Origin: Geosporobacter ferrireducens
GTDB lineage: Bacteria > Bacillota > Clostridia > Peptostreptococcales > Thermotaleaceae
Length of the DNA stretch: 64,000 nucleotides
Direction: 5' to 3'
Assembly (NCBI RefSeq): GCF_001750685.1
Contig: NZ_CP017269.1
Span: 4,877,416-4,941,415, forward strand
How positions within the stretch are numbered: the stretch's first letter is position 1; each line of letters begins with the position of its first letter. The translations under genes and the position numbers were made by a program. Shown piece after piece: positions 31,972 through 41,082 of the stretch. The notes under the pieces are model-generated. The model did no database searches, was not told the DNA's origin, and saw nothing but the letters and a program-made list of their open reading frames with translations.

Positions 31972-33618
31972 ATGGCAAGAGCACGTACAAATATTATGGT
32001 CTGTGGTGGTACAGGCTGTTTAGCTACTGAGAGCGACAAAGTTATGAAAAATCTGGAAGTAATTCTTAAAGCCCGGGGATATGCAGATGAAGTACAGGTC
32101 ATTAGAACTGGATGCTTTGGATTCTGTGAACAAGGTCCTATCGTAAAAATTGAACCGGATGATGTGTTTTATGTAAAGGTTGGGCCAAAGGATGCTAAAG
32201 ATATCGTCGATGAACATATCGTAAAAGGAAGAAAAGTTGATCGTTTATTATATGAGGAACCTGTAGAAAAGGAAAAAATAAAAAAACAAGAGGACATGCC
32301 TTTCTATAAGAAACAGGTACGTGTCGCACTAAGAAATTGTGGTTTAATCAATCCTGAAGATATTTATGAATATATCGCCCTTGGCGGATACGAGGCATTA
32401 GGCAAAGCGATCACAGAGATGACTAGGGATCAAGTGATAGAAGTGGTAAAACAATCAGGACTTAGAGGACGGGGTGGGGGTGGATTTCCTACAGGATTAA
32501 AGTGGGAGATTACTAAGAAAAATGAAAGCAATGTAAAGTTTATTATCTGCAATGCAGATGAAGGAGACCCGGGAGCCTTTATGGACCGGAGTATTCTAGA
32601 AGGAGATCCTCATAGCGTACTTGAAGCAATGGCGATTGGTGCATATGCCATTGGAGCAGATAAAGGCATTATTTATATACGTGCCGAATATCCACTTGCG
32701 ATATCTAGGCTGAATACTGCATTGAAACAAGCAAGAGAGCTGGGGTTATTAGGAAAGAATATTTTTGGAACAGATTTTAGCTTTGACATTGATTTAAAGT
32801 ATGGTGCCGGAGCATTCGTATGCGGAGAGGAAACTGCGCTGATCAATTCTTGTGAAGGGAAGCGTGGGGAACCGAATTATAAACCTCCTTATCCGGCTGA
32901 GGAAGGGTATTGGGGACACCCAACCTGTGTAAATAATGTAGAAACCTTTGCAAATATTCCTCCCATCATGATGAAAGGAGCAGAGTGGTTTGCTTCTATG
33001 GGAACAGAAAAAAGCAAGGGAACAAAGGTTTTTGCCTTAGCAGGAAAAATTAACAATGTAGGTTTGGTAGAGGTGCCTATGGGCATTAGTTTTCGGGAGA
33101 TTATTTTTGATATTGGCGGAGGAATTCCAAAAGGAAAGAAATTTAAAGCAGTACAGACTGGGGGTCCTTCCGGCGGTGTGATTACTGAGGAAGGACTGGA
33201 TACACCCATTGATTATGACAGTCTTCTGGAACGGGGCTCTATGATGGGCTCAGGAGGAATGATTGTTATGGACGAAGATGATAATATGGTAAACATTGCG
33301 AAATTCTATCTTGAATTTACTATGGATGAAGCCTGTGGACGTTGTGGTACAGGACGTATTGGAACGAAGAGGCTTTATGAAATGTTAAACAAAATAACCA
33401 GTGGAAAAGCAACCATGGCAGACATAGATGCTTTAAAACAGCTGGCTTATATGGTAAAAGACAGTTCTCTATGTGGACTATGCCAAACAGCACCGAATCC
33501 GATTATCAGCACAATGAAGCATTTCTGGGATGAGTATATGGCCTTTATAAAGGATGAGGACCATCCTCAAGGAGAAGGAAGATATACGCCTAAAAATAAG
33601 ATCGGAATGAAATCTTAA
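31972..33618 (+). CDS. hndC: Hydrogenase subunit C, NuoF-like NAD(P)H/FMN subunit
   Basis: A 548-aa flavoprotein. Residues 1-95 form an N-terminal [2Fe-2S] thioredoxin-like domain (CGGTGCLATE; TGCFGFCEQGP). The NAD- and FMN-binding core follows with GLRGRGGGGFPTGLKWE near residue 164, CNADEGDPGAFMDRS near 190 and GAGAFVCGEETAL near 280. The N3-type 4Fe-4S site is ACGRCGTGR near 455 and SSLCGLCQTAPNP near 500. Many homologues (HydB) end with an extra eight-iron ferredoxin domain; this one stops without it, which affects where ferredoxin could dock. AAAGGAGGTTAG precedes the ATG. It oxidises or reduces NAD(H), possibly together with ferredoxin by bifurcation. Confidence 0.9.
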   Translation: MARARTNIMVCGGTGCLATESDKVMKNLEVILKARGYADEVQVIRTGCFGFCEQGPIVKIEPDDVFYVKVGPKDAKDIVDEHIVKGRKVDRLLYEEPVEKEKIKKQEDMPFYKKQVRVALRNCGLINPEDIYEYIALGGYEALGKAITEMTRDQVIEVVKQSGLRGRGGGGFPTGLKWEITKKNESNVKFIICNADEGDPGAFMDRSILEGDPHSVLEAMAIGAYAIGADKGIIYIRAEYPLAISRLNTALKQARELGLLGKNIFGTDFSFDIDLKYGAGAFVCGEETALINSCEGKRGEPNYKPPYPAEEGYWGHPTCVNNVETFANIPPIMMKGAEWFASMGTEKSKGTKVFALAGKINNVGLVEVPMGISFREIIFDIGGGIPKGKKFKAVQTGGPSGGVITEEGLDTPIDYDSLLERGSMMGSGGMIVMDEDDNMVNIAKFYLEFTMDEACGRCGTGRIGTKRLYEMLNKITSGKATMADIDALKQLAYMVKDSSLCGLCQTAPNPIISTMKHFWDEYMAFIKDEDHPQGEGRYTPKNKIGMKS

Positions 33619-33637
33619 GGAGGAGCGAGGTGAAAAT

Positions 33638-35422
33638 ATGACTGAAAATGAGAAACGACATAAGGATAAAAAAATGATTCATATTAAAATAAATGATCAG
33701 GATTTAACGGTTCCAGAGGGAATTTCTGTAGTGGAGGCGGCTCATGAAGCTGGTGTAAAAATCCCAACATTATGCCATTTAGATTTGCATGACATAAAAA
33801 TGGTAAATCAAACTGCTTCTTGCAGAGTTTGTATGGTGGAATTGGTAGATGCAAGAGGAAACAGAAATAGGCTTGTACCTGCCTGTGTAACAAAAGCCCA
33901 TGAAGGGATGGCTATACGAACCGATACCATTCGGGCCATAACTGCAAGAAGAATGGCGGTAGAATTGCTTTTATCCAACCATCCAAATGAGTGTTTTACC
34001 TGTCCCAGAAACCTAGAATGTGAACTGCAATCTTTAGCAGAGGAGTTGAATGTACGGGAAATTCGGTGGGAAGGAGAGCGGATGGATTATCCAAAAGATT
34101 TATCCAGTGATGCCATCGTTAAGGATTCGAATAAATGCATCTATTGCAGACGTTGTGAAACCATGTGCAATGAGGTTCAAACTTGCGGGATTCTCTCTGG
34201 AATAGGCCGTGGATTTGATGCGTTTGTAGGGCCTGCATTTAACATACCTATGGTGGAATCTTCATGTACCTATTGTGGACAATGTGTTCAAGTATGTCCT
34301 ACAGCTGCCCTTACAGAAGCCTACCATGTAGATAAAGTTTGGGAAGCATTAAATGATCCTGACAAACATGTGATTGTGCAGACTGCACCCGCAATACGCG
34401 TAGCATTGGGCGAACTTTTTGGCATGGAGGCAGGAACCATTGTGACAGGGAAAATGGTAACAGCATTAAAACGTATGGGTTTTAATGCTGTATTTGATAC
34501 GGATTTTGGCGCAGATTTAACGATCATGGAAGAGGCTTCAGAGTTAATTTACCGTATTCAGAACAATAAGACATTGCCTATTTTGACCAGCTGCTGCCCG
34601 GCATGGGTAAAATTTATTGAGCATCAGTTTCCAGAACTGCTAGACGTGCCATCAACCTGTAAATCTCCTCACATCATGTTTGGAACCATTGCAAAAACCT
34701 ACTATGCTGAAAAAAATGGATTGGATCCTGATAATATCGTTGTGGTTTCGATTATGCCTTGCATTGCAAAAAAAGCAGAAGCCAAACGACCTGAACTTAC
34801 AAAGGATGAGCACAACAACGTGGATATTGTAGTAACTACCCGTGAATTGGGTGCAATGATAAAAGAAGCAGGGATAGAATTTGAAAACCTTCCAGAAAGT
34901 GAATATGACAGACCATTAGGGGAAACAACTGGAGCATCTGTCATATTTGGAACAACTGGTGGTGTAATCGAGGCTGCAATTCGTACAGCTTATGAATGGA
35001 TGACAGGAGAAGAACTCGAAAATGTTGAGTTTCAGCAATTGAGGGGAATGGATGGCTTTAAACGGGCAACCGTGAAGGTAGGCGACAAAGAATTAAAAAT
35101 TGGAATTGCCAGTGGTTTAGGAAATGCTAGGGAACTTCTTGAAGAGATTCGAGAGGGAAAAGGCACGTATGACGCAATTGAAATTATGGCTTGTCCCGGA
35201 GGCTGTATTGCCGGAGGAGGGCAACCCTATCATCATGGAAACTATGAGATTGTAAAAAAACGGCAAGAGGCAATTTATCAGGAGGATAGAAATAAAAAGC
35301 TAAGGAAATCTCATGAAAATCCTGAGATATTAGAGCTATACAAAACATATCTGGGAGAACCCTTTGGAGAAACAGCCCATCGATTGCTGCATACTCACTT
35401 TGAAGAAAGAGAGCGAATTTAA
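33638..35422 (+). CDS. hndD: [FeFe]-hydrogenase catalytic subunit D
   Basis: A 594-aa cytoplasmic enzyme that makes or consumes H2. N-terminal [2Fe-2S] domain (to about residue 90), then the His-Cys3 site (HPNECFTCPRNLECEL near 115), two 4Fe-4S ferredoxin sites (CIYCRRCETMC; CTYCGQCVQVCP near 165-225), and the H-cluster domain with TSCCPAWVKFIE, MPCIAKKAEAKRPE and MACPGGCIAGGGQP. All H-cluster cysteines are present. The C-terminal 60 residues are the short-subunit part. GGAGGAGCGAGG precedes the ATG. Last gene of the operon, 19 bases after hndC, closed by a terminator. The multisubunit form links H2 to NAD(P)H and perhaps ferredoxin; maturases HydEFG are not in the window. Confidence 0.93.
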   Translation: MTENEKRHKDKKMIHIKINDQDLTVPEGISVVEAAHEAGVKIPTLCHLDLHDIKMVNQTASCRVCMVELVDARGNRNRLVPACVTKAHEGMAIRTDTIRAITARRMAVELLLSNHPNECFTCPRNLECELQSLAEELNVREIRWEGERMDYPKDLSSDAIVKDSNKCIYCRRCETMCNEVQTCGILSGIGRGFDAFVGPAFNIPMVESSCTYCGQCVQVCPTAALTEAYHVDKVWEALNDPDKHVIVQTAPAIRVALGELFGMEAGTIVTGKMVTALKRMGFNAVFDTDFGADLTIMEEASELIYRIQNNKTLPILTSCCPAWVKFIEHQFPELLDVPSTCKSPHIMFGTIAKTYYAEKNGLDPDNIVVVSIMPCIAKKAEAKRPELTKDEHNNVDIVVTTRELGAMIKEAGIEFENLPESEYDRPLGETTGASVIFGTTGGVIEAAIRTAYEWMTGEELENVEFQQLRGMDGFKRATVKVGDKELKIGIASGLGNARELLEEIREGKGTYDAIEIMACPGGCIAGGGQPYHHGNYEIVKKRQEAIYQEDRNKKLRKSHENPEILELYKTYLGEPFGETAHRLLHTHFEERERI

Positions 35423-35471
35423 TCGCTTTATCTTCAATAGAAGATTAAATACAATAAAAGTTAATTTTTTC

Positions 35472-35503
35472 AAAAAACATGACAGACAGTTGTCATGTTT
35501 TTT
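35472..35503 (+). terminator. Terminator of the hydrogenase operon
   Basis: AAAAAACATGACA (35472-35484) pairs perfectly with TGTCATGTTTTTT (35491-35503), loop six bases. It excludes the early in-frame start of the next gene at 35495. Confidence 0.88.
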
Positions 35504-35539
35504 ATGTTACGATTAGGAAAAAACAGGGAGGTTAATAAA

Positions 35540-36007
35540 ATGAGTTACAAATGTGAATTGGTAGAACAAAGTGCACAACCGGTTTTATCTGTTCGTACGA
35601 GAGCAGCGGTAGGAGATTTGCCAAAGATACTTGGAGAAAATTATGGCAAGATTTATCAGTATGTTACTGAAATAGGGGAATATCTAGCAGGGGCACCTTT
35701 TGTAGCCTACTATAACATGGATATGGAGGATCTAGATTTGGAAATTGGTTTTCCTGTTTCGAAAGAACTGGATGGAAGAGGAGAGATTCAAGCAGGAATG
35801 ATTCCAGGGGGAAAGCAGGCAACTTGTCTTTATGTAGGTTCCTATCAACAAATGGAAGAACCTTATAATGCTTTAATACAGTGGATGGAAAGCAATGGAC
35901 ATACAGCTACAGGTGTCGCCTATGAATTCTACTTGAATGACCCGGCTGAAACACCGGAAGATGAACTCCAGACCCGGATTGCATTCCCATTAGTTGAATC
36001 AAGATAG
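35540..36007 (+). CDS. GyrI-like small-molecule-binding domain protein
   Basis: A 155-aa stand-alone effector-binding domain as found at the end of AraC/Rob and MerR regulators and in GyrI. The first strand YKCELVEQSAQPVLSVRTRA, the helix DLPKILGENYGKIYQYV and the YVGSYQQMEEPYNALIQWME block match the SHS2 duplicated fold; GFPVSKELDGRGEIQ is the inter-repeat strand. No DNA-binding domain is attached. Such proteins bind or hydrolyse hydrophobic small molecules or inhibit gyrase; which applies here is unknown. GGGAGG precedes the ATG at 35540. Confidence 0.8.
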   Translation: MSYKCELVEQSAQPVLSVRTRAAVGDLPKILGENYGKIYQYVTEIGEYLAGAPFVAYYNMDMEDLDLEIGFPVSKELDGRGEIQAGMIPGGKQATCLYVGSYQQMEEPYNALIQWMESNGHTATGVAYEFYLNDPAETPEDELQTRIAFPLVESR

Positions 36008-36084
36008 TGTGGAAAGGGTATTATTTTACAATAGGGTTGGGCTGGATGCACACTGTGCGGCCCATAAATATACAGGAATTTGTG

Positions 36085-36107
36085 TAGGGGCGATCTGTGA
36101 TCGCCCG
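36085..36107. repeat. Short palindromic repeat, variant copy 3
   Basis: GGGCGATC (36088-36095) and GATCGCCC (36099-36106) form an eight-base stem with loop TGT, preceded by TAG and followed by G. It shares the TAGGGGC...GCCC frame of the elements at 4950 and 10125 but has different arm sequence, as expected if base-pairing rather than sequence is conserved. It lies in a 398-base gap. Confidence 0.6.
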
Positions 36108-36251
36108 ATACATACCATTAATGGATGATCATAGGTTGTACCTACCAGTCTCGTGTTATCCAGCAAACGTGCACCAGCTTCGTATTTGTTTAGGAGATAG
36201 CCTTCCGGCAAAATATCTGCCCAAAAAAGACATTTCATACATTTGTCCTCG

Positions 36252-36269
36252 ATACAAATACATTTGTAT
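36252..36269. promoter_or_regulatory. Perfect palindrome, operator-like
   Basis: ATACAAAT and ATTTGTAT are separated by AC, about 140 bases before homoserine dehydrogenase. The size and symmetry fit a dimeric repressor site. Which protein binds is unknown. The rest of the gap 36108-36405 shows no gene. Confidence 0.35.
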
Positions 36270-36405
36270 TCATATAATTTACAAAAATCATATAAATTTC
36301 ATCATTTTGATTGCAAAGTAGTTCAAAAAGATATACAATGATAAATAAATCTTTTCAGAATTTGGAGAAAATAGATAGAAGTGTTGCAATCGGAGGGATG
36401 AAAAA

Positions 36406-37695
36406 ATGCAAAAGATAAAAATCGGATTATTGGGATTTGGAACTGTAGGGAGTGGTGTATGGAAAATTCTTCAGGAAAACAAAAAAATTATTGGAAAAAA
36501 CTGTGGATATGAAGTAGAAGTCTCAAAAATACTCGTGCAAGATATGACGAAAAAAAGAGATGGTATAGAGCAAAAAGACATATTTACAGATAATCCAAAA
36601 GATATTTTAGAGGATCCCGCAATTGAGATTGTGATTGAAGTGATGGGTGGTATTGAGCCTGCAAGGGAATATATTCTAAAGGCCATCGAGAATAGAAAAC
36701 ATATTGTTACAGCCAATAAAGCGCTTATTGCAACTCACGGAGATCAACTGATTCATGCTGCCAAAAAGGCTCAGGTTGAGTTATGCTATGAAGCTAGTGT
36801 TGCAGGCGGGATACCGATCATACATGCTATAAAAGAAAGCCTGTCTGCTAATAGAATCTATAATATCATGGGTATTTTAAATGGAACTACCAACTATATT
36901 CTGTCCAAAATGACTGCAGAAAATATGGACTTTGAGACAGCCTTAAAAGAAGCACAAGGAAAGGGATATGCAGAAGCAGATCCTACCAGTGATGTAGAGG
37001 GACACGATGCAGTTTATAAGCTGACGATTCTAGCTAGATTGGCTTTTGGAAGCTATGTTCATTTTGAAGATGTATACCGGGAGGGAATTACAAAAATCAC
37101 GCCTATTGATATCGAGTATGCTAAGGAATTGGGCTATGTGATAAAGTTGCTGGCAATAGCAAAGGAAGAAGAGGGAAAGATTGCTTTACGCGTACATCCG
37201 ACATTTGTGCCGCAACAGCATCCTTTGGCTGCAGTGGGAGATGCTTTTAATGCGGTGTTTGTAAAAGGAAATGCGGTAGGAGATCTAATGTTCTATGGCA
37301 GAGGGGCAGGAGATCTTCCAACGGGCAGTGCAGTCCTGGGTGATCTGATTAATATTATCAAGAAAAAGGATTTGCAAAAGCGTCTCTATGAAAATGGATT
37401 TGATCAAAATAGTAAGCGGGTTATCCGTATGGAGGAAAATCAGTCAGAATACTATGTCCGCCTGTTGGTAAAGGATGTTCCGGGAGTGTTTGGGAAAGTG
37501 GCAACAGAGTTCGGACGGCATGGAGTAAGTTTATCCTCTGTCATTCAAAAGGGAAGGGAAGAGCCTTCGGTGTCTCTAGTATTTGTTACCCACGAGACTA
37601 CAGAGCAGAACGTACAAATGGCTATAAAGGACATTGTCAATATTTCTGAAGTTGTAAAGTTAGCCAATCTGATCCGGGTAGAAAAAATGAGCTAA
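36406..37695 (+). CDS. hom: Homoserine dehydrogenase
   Basis: A 429-aa enzyme that reduces aspartate semialdehyde to homoserine with NAD(P)H, on the way to threonine and methionine. GLLGFGTVGSGVWKIL at the start is the Rossmann loop; VTANKALIATHGDQL near residue 103 and GILNGTTNYILSKM near 170 are the substrate region, and GKGYAEADPTSDVEGHDAVY near 186-206 contains the family signature. The C-terminal 80 residues form an ACT domain (VRLLVKDVPGVFGKVATEFG), the site of threonine feedback. GGAGGGATG precedes the start. It is monocistronic here. Confidence 0.93.
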   Translation: MQKIKIGLLGFGTVGSGVWKILQENKKIIGKNCGYEVEVSKILVQDMTKKRDGIEQKDIFTDNPKDILEDPAIEIVIEVMGGIEPAREYILKAIENRKHIVTANKALIATHGDQLIHAAKKAQVELCYEASVAGGIPIIHAIKESLSANRIYNIMGILNGTTNYILSKMTAENMDFETALKEAQGKGYAEADPTSDVEGHDAVYKLTILARLAFGSYVHFEDVYREGITKITPIDIEYAKELGYVIKLLAIAKEEEGKIALRVHPTFVPQQHPLAAVGDAFNAVFVKGNAVGDLMFYGRGAGDLPTGSAVLGDLINIIKKKDLQKRLYENGFDQNSKRVIRMEENQSEYYVRLLVKDVPGVFGKVATEFGRHGVSLSSVIQKGREEPSVSLVFVTHETTEQNVQMAIKDIVNISEVVKLANLIRVEKMS

Positions 37696-37728
37696 TAGAT
37701 CGGAAAATATTCTTTTATCAACAATCTG

Positions 37729-37750
37729 AGCCGGGAGACCCCCGGCTTTT
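37729..37750 (+). terminator. Terminator after hom
   Basis: AGCCGGG (37729-37735) pairs with CCCGGCT (37741-37747), followed by TTTT. It ends three bases before the first in-frame ATG of the next gene, which supports a later start there. Confidence 0.8.
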
Positions 37751-37777
37751 GATATGAATCGGTTAAGGGGTGAAAGA

Positions 37778-38659
37778 TTGACTAGAGAGATTCGTGCAAA
37801 AGCTATATTATCACGGGTAAAAGAACCAAAGAAGTGGTTTGGTGTAACATACAATATGAACATATATAGAGGATGTGAGCATGGTTGTATTTATTGTGAT
37901 TCGAGAAGTGAGTGTTACGGTATCGAAGATTTTGAAAGCGTGCAGATCAAGACCAACGCTGTCGAGCTTTTGGAAAAGGAACTTAGAAACAAGCGAAAAA
38001 AAGCCCTTATTGGAACTGGAGCGATGAGTGATCCCTATACCCCTATTGAAAAAGAATATGAAATGACTCGAAAATCTTTAAAGGTTATTGCTGATTATGG
38101 TTTTCCACTGCATATCAATACCAAAAGTGATTTGATTCTGAGAGATATAGATCTATTAAAGTCGATTAATAGAGCTTTTCTTTCGGTTGCAGTGACCGTT
38201 ACTACTTATGATGATATGCTTGCAAAAAAAATTGAACCCTTCGCCCCAAAGCCTACTGATCGACTTAAGGCAATGAGAAAACTATCTGATCAAGGAATCT
38301 ATACAGGGGTACTTCTAATGCCGGTACTTCCCTTTCTTCAAGACTCGTGGAAAAATATTGAAACCGTTGTTAAAAGAGCAAAAGAATGTGGAGCTCAATT
38401 TATTATCCCTTGGTTTGGTGTATCTTTGAGAGACCGTCAGCGTATATATTTTTATAATCAATTAGATAAACATTTTCCTGGTATAAAAAAGCAGTATGAA
38501 GATACTTATGGAGACAGCTATGGCTGTAATGCTAAAAAGATTAAGGAATTGTACGGCCGTTTTCGGGAATTGTGTAGAGAATATGATGTTGTTTACAATA
38601 TGGAAATGGTGAAAAACTATGAAAGTTCTGATGAGGCAGAACAGTTAAGTTTTTTTTAG
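37778..38659 (+). CDS. Radical SAM protein, SPL family
   Basis: A 293-aa radical S-adenosylmethionine protein related to spore photoproduct lyase-like proteins. The cluster motif is CxxxCxxC in YRGCEHGCIYCDSRSECYG near residue 30; ALIGTGAMSDPYTPIEKEYE near 75 and LHINTKSDLILRDIDLL near 110 are typical of the SPL/Rv2578c group. True SplB proteins differ in length and in a fourth conserved cysteine, so repair of spore DNA photoproduct is possible but unproven. The start is taken at the TTG at 37778 after TAAGGGGTG; the ATG at 37754 abuts the terminator. It is a stand-alone gene. Confidence 0.82.
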   Translation: MTREIRAKAILSRVKEPKKWFGVTYNMNIYRGCEHGCIYCDSRSECYGIEDFESVQIKTNAVELLEKELRNKRKKALIGTGAMSDPYTPIEKEYEMTRKSLKVIADYGFPLHINTKSDLILRDIDLLKSINRAFLSVAVTVTTYDDMLAKKIEPFAPKPTDRLKAMRKLSDQGIYTGVLLMPVLPFLQDSWKNIETVVKRAKECGAQFIIPWFGVSLRDRQRIYFYNQLDKHFPGIKKQYEDTYGDSYGCNAKKIKELYGRFRELCREYDVVYNMEMVKNYESSDEAEQLSFF

Positions 38660-38829
38660 ACCATATCCTTTATTTGCAGAAGAATGATAAAAATAAGAAA
38701 GCTTCATCTATTTTTATCCTATTGATGAATCAGGTATAATAAAGCGTAGTGGCATATTCTTAAGGTTCAAGTTAAAGTTCATGTTCTACATAAATTTTAT
38801 ATGTAGATTACTGAAATAAGGGGTGAATT

Positions 38830-40026
38830 ATGTTTGTAATAGAACCTAAAGAGAAGCAGTATAAAACGATTAAAGTATGGCTGCAGGATCAAACGCAGGT
38901 AGAGGAAGGCTGTCTAAAGCAAGCAATAAATCTCTCACAACTGCCATTTCTACATCAATGGGTATGCTTGATGCCTGATACCCATGAAGGTTTCGGCATG
39001 CCCATCGGAGGAGTAATTGCGCTTAAAGATATGATTATCCCTAATGCAGTGGGTGTGGATATTGGCTGCGGCATGGCATTTGTTGCGACAAATATTCATA
39101 AATCAGAGTTCAGTGAAAATGAATATAAACAGCTGGTGGGAGATATAATGCGAGATATTCCTACGGGTTTTGCACATCATAAGGCCAAACAGTCTAGTAC
39201 GATACTGGATGAAGCGCTGAAGTGTCTTGATGCATATCCTAGGGAATTGGTTGATGAAATCGAGAGAGCATATTATCAGATTGGAACTTTAGGCGGTGGA
39301 AATCACTTTATTGAGATTCAAGAGGATGTGCAAGGGGTTCTGGGAATTATGATTCATTCAGGCAGTCGTAATTTTGGATTAAAGATTGCCAATTACTTTA
39401 ATCAAGTGGCAAAGGATTTAAATGAAAAATGGAAATCTCCTATACCAAAATTCTATGATCTGTCTTATCTTCCAACGAATACTGCAGAGGGAAAAGCATA
39501 TATTCAGTGGATGAATTTAGCACTGGAATTTGCAAGAGAAAATCGGCAAAAAATGCTCATGGTAGTACAAAATAAGCTTCAGAAGCGGCTTTCCCATATT
39601 GTCTTTAATAATGAAGTGAATGCCCATCATAATTATGCGGCATTAGAGGAGCATTATGGAGAACAGGTTTGGATTCATCGCAAAGGTGCTATCCGTACAT
39701 TAAAAGGAGAATTGGGAATCATTCCCGGCGCTATGGGGAGTTTTTCATATATTGTTGAAGGATTAGGCAATCAAGAAGCATTTAACAGTTGTTCCCATGG
39801 TGCAGGAAGAAAAATGTCCCGGTCAAAAGCTAAACAACTTTATTCCGTAGAAAAAACAATACTGGATTTAAATCAGCAAGGCATTGTACTAGGTAAAACA
39901 AAAAAGTCTGATGTTAGTGATGAGTGCAGATGGGCTTATAAGGATATTGATTTTGTAATTTCTCAAGAGCTGGATTTAGCCCGTCCTGTGAAAAAGCTGA
40001 AAACCCTTTGTGTGATCAAGGGATAG
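38830..40026 (+). CDS. rtcB: RtcB family RNA-splicing ligase
   Basis: A 398-aa manganese- and GTP-dependent enzyme that joins 2',3'-cyclic phosphate or 3'-phosphate RNA ends to 5'-hydroxyl ends. Metal and guanylate ligands are visible in MPDTHEGFGMPIGGV near residue 50, GVDIGCGMAF near 77, TLGGGNHFIEIQ near 155, HSGSRNFG near 177, and SCSHGAGRKMSRS near 320, which contains the guanylated histidine. AAGGGGTGA precedes the ATG. The shorter (about 400 aa) form is the RtcB type that usually lacks an archease partner, and none is found here. It likely repairs broken tRNA or rRNA. Confidence 0.9.
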   Translation: MFVIEPKEKQYKTIKVWLQDQTQVEEGCLKQAINLSQLPFLHQWVCLMPDTHEGFGMPIGGVIALKDMIIPNAVGVDIGCGMAFVATNIHKSEFSENEYKQLVGDIMRDIPTGFAHHKAKQSSTILDEALKCLDAYPRELVDEIERAYYQIGTLGGGNHFIEIQEDVQGVLGIMIHSGSRNFGLKIANYFNQVAKDLNEKWKSPIPKFYDLSYLPTNTAEGKAYIQWMNLALEFARENRQKMLMVVQNKLQKRLSHIVFNNEVNAHHNYAALEEHYGEQVWIHRKGAIRTLKGELGIIPGAMGSFSYIVEGLGNQEAFNSCSHGAGRKMSRSKAKQLYSVEKTILDLNQQGIVLGKTKKSDVSDECRWAYKDIDFVISQELDLARPVKKLKTLCVIKG

Positions 40027-40074
40027 ATGAAGTCTCTGAATAACATCATGAATAGAGGGCGGTGATTGCTAGGA

Positions 40075-40578
40075 ATGTTTGCCATAGATGAAAGGATTTT
40101 TAAGTTCTTGTTTGGGATAACGGGTCAGTTTCAGTGGATTGGACGGTGGATGGTCTTTATAACCGAATGGTCATCGAAGGTTTTTGCGGTAATTTATCTT
40201 AGCAGTATTGTGTGTGTTGTCCGGCAAGGAAATACACTGCTCATACCGCTGGTCCTGGGGCCAGCCCTGGGATTAGGCACCGTATATATTATCCGTTTTT
40301 TTTATTACCGGCCCCGCCCGTTTACCCGCTTGAAAGTACAGAGCCTAATTGATCATGAAGAAAGCAGTTCACTGCCAAGTAAACATGCCCTGTCTGCTTT
40401 TGTGATCGCAACTTCTGTCTTATGCATTTACCCGGTGCCTGGGTATGGTATATTGCTATTGGCTTCGATTACAGGAATATCAAGGATTATGGTAGGCGTA
40501 CATTATCCATTGGACATTATTTTCGGAGCAGTTTTGGGAATCATTATTGGAATAGGCACATTTAGCTTTCTGGCTTAG
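40075..40578 (+). CDS. PAP2 family phosphatase (undecaprenyl-diphosphatase-like)
   Basis: A 167-aa integral membrane phosphatase with about five helices. The three PAP2 motifs are intact: RFFYYRPRPF near residue 80, SLPSKHALSAF near 102 and SRIMVGVHYPLDIIFGA near 142, giving the catalytic histidines. Small PAP2 proteins of this kind (BcrC) dephosphorylate undecaprenyl diphosphate, recycling the cell-wall lipid carrier and giving bacitracin tolerance; other lipid phosphates are possible. The ATG at 40075 follows GGGCGGTGA. It lies 48 bases after rtcB and may share its transcript. A terminator follows. Confidence 0.83.
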   Translation: MFAIDERIFKFLFGITGQFQWIGRWMVFITEWSSKVFAVIYLSSIVCVVRQGNTLLIPLVLGPALGLGTVYIIRFFYYRPRPFTRLKVQSLIDHEESSSLPSKHALSAFVIATSVLCIYPVPGYGILLLASITGISRIMVGVHYPLDIIFGAVLGIIIGIGTFSFLA

Positions 40579-40586
40579 ATCTACTA

Positions 40587-40618
40587 AAAAACTCCTGCAC
40601 TTCAAATGCGGGAGTTTT
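40587..40618 (+). terminator. Terminator after the PAP2 gene
   Basis: AAAACTCCTGCA (40587-40598) pairs with TGCGGGAGTTTT (40607-40618), one mismatch, with the T-run in the right arm. Confidence 0.8.
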
Positions 40619-40671
40619 CAGCTAAAGAAGCAGGGTTTTTTAAAGAGGCAAGCTTTGTTTAGAACAGCCGG

Positions 40672-41082
40672 TTAATTCATTTCTAATTCCCGGCTTACGA
40701 TTTTATCCAGGATTTCGGCTGCCTTTATAATCACTTTATCACACCCGGAAAGCGATGTACGGTAATCTTTTTTCAGCGGCTTACAGTCGATGTTTCCCAT
40801 AGCTTTTTCATAGTCATCAAAAAGTTCTTTTGTTAGGGTTTTTATCTTGCTGTTTTTATGTGCCGTGTCTTCAACAAACAATTTACTAAGTACCATTACA
40901 GCAGCGGTCAAAGCACCGCAAGTACTCTCAATAGCCATACCGCCGCCAAAGCCAGCTGCCAGCTTCAGGCTGTTACTGTCTAGTCCCAGATCGTAAGCTT
41001 CATTCGCCCCATATAGTATTTTTTCAGCACAGTTTAAATCCTTATCTTTTCCAAAACCTTTTTCAATCATTTCCTTTAGCAT
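40672..41082 (-). CDS. C_GCAxxG_C_C family redox-type protein
   Basis: A 136-aa soluble protein of the family named after its spaced cysteines. The central LAAGFGGGMAIESTCGALTAAV holds the CGALT motif; other cysteines are in DLNCAEKILYGA near the N-terminus, GNIDCKPLK and SLSGCDKVI. The family is thought to bind metal or shuttle electrons but has no proven function. I choose the ATG at 41082, nine bases after AAGGAGAGG, over a TTG at 41115 with a poor ribosome site. It is a single reverse-strand gene between forward genes. Confidence 0.75.
   Translation of the reverse strand: MLKEMIEKGFGKDKDLNCAEKILYGANEAYDLGLDSNSLKLAAGFGGGMAIESTCGALTAAVMVLSKLFVEDTAHKNSKIKTLTKELFDDYEKAMGNIDCKPLKKDYRTSLSGCDKVIIKAAEILDKIVSRELEMN

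Noticed and set aside
35495..35539. Upstream start for the GyrI-like gene
   Set aside because: It lies inside the hydrogenase terminator; the ATG at 35540 has GGGAGG before it.
36026..36238. Reverse-strand frame of 70 codons in the gap before hom
   Set aside because: It runs through a palindromic repeat, has no ribosome site and matches nothing I know.
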